Position numbers and translations under genes: made by a program
Notes under the pieces: generated by a model
Seen by the model: only the letters and a program-made list of their open reading frames with translations
The model's database searches: none
Told to the model about the DNA's origin: nothing
Assembly (NCBI GenBank): GCA_009469665.1
Contig: SSTB01000109.1
Coordinates: 1 to 14,174 of the forward strand
Length of the DNA: 14,174 nucleotides
DNA from: Azonexaceae bacterium
Lineage (GTDB): Bacteria; Pseudomonadota; Gammaproteobacteria; Burkholderiales; Rhodocyclaceae
Direction: 5' to 3'
Shown here: one piece after another, positions 14,065 through 14,174 of the stretch
Numbering within the stretch: the stretch's first letter is position 1
Layout: every line of letters begins with the position of its first letter

Positions 14065-14174
14065 CTACTTCCTTTTCCAGGGTTTCGATTGAGCCAGCCA
14101 GGTCTCCAGGGCCTCGGCTTGTTCGGCGAGCAGGAGGGCGTGGCGACCGTGGAGCCAACCGAGAACGGGGCCGC
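14065..14174 (-). CDS. 3' end of a minus-strand gene, possibly a CHAD-domain protein
   Basis: On the minus strand one frame is open from the window edge to a TAG at 14065-14067, giving 35 residues. They include LGWLHGRHALLLAEQAEALE and a Lys-rich end (KPWKRK). The chain looks helical and charged, like the end of CHAD-domain proteins, which are often next to sixA in betaproteobacteria. Its stop lies 5 nt before the sixA start and overlaps the sixA ribosome binding site, as expected for translational coupling. The CHAD assignment is mostly from context; that it is a real coding end is better supported. Confidence 0.5.
   Translation of the reverse strand, partial: GPVLGWLHGRHALLLAEQAEALETWLAQSKPWKRK

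Overview
The window looks like chromosomal DNA of a GC-rich betaproteobacterium, most likely Rhodocyclales (Azoarcus/Dechloromonas/Accumulibacter type). This placement is inferred from overall protein character and gene content, not from a marker gene. It is densely packed. No tRNA, rRNA, CRISPR array or insertion sequence was seen, and no gene-free stretch exceeds about 215 bp.

Left block (1-8387, + strand). The 3' end of an FHA-domain protein is followed by a tight run with gaps of 30, 2, 3, 1 and 8 nt: a CHASE2 class III adenylate cyclase, a class II (metallo-beta-lactamase fold) cyclic nucleotide phosphodiesterase, a protein with cyclic-nucleotide-binding domains fused to rhodanese, a GspE/PilB-type ATPase with an N-terminal GAF domain, and a GAF/HD-GYP c-di-GMP phosphodiesterase. 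Cyclic-AMP synthesis, breakdown and probable sensing are thus encoded in series with a pilus/secretion motor and a c-di-GMP hydrolase.

Middle block (8388-9474, + strand). A 214-bp spacer carries a sigma-54-type -24/-12 element and, upstream of it, two GTGACGA repeats exactly 20 bp apart. Two tandem very short type IV pilins follow (57 and 60 aa, little more than the N-terminal helix), then a 128-aa exported protein resembling the separate globular subunit (PilA-C/Spc) of Geobacter pili. A strong intrinsic terminator closes the unit. This is a split-pilin locus with two helix subunits and one candidate globular partner.

Right block (9492-13537, + strand). Four nearly contiguous genes follow: an ABC-2-type permease, a membrane-anchored helical-repeat-like protein of unknown function, an ABC ATPase, and a Wzy_C/O-antigen-ligase-like membrane protein. 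They begin 17 nt after the terminator, so they are probably fed by read-through. They could export or attach a glycan or other surface factor linked to the pili.

Right edge (13589-14174, - strand). A convergent SixA-like phosphohistidine phosphatase follows the 3' end of another gene, possibly a CHAD-domain protein. The most interesting region is the split-pilin locus with its promoter, next to a two-messenger (cAMP and c-di-GMP) control block.
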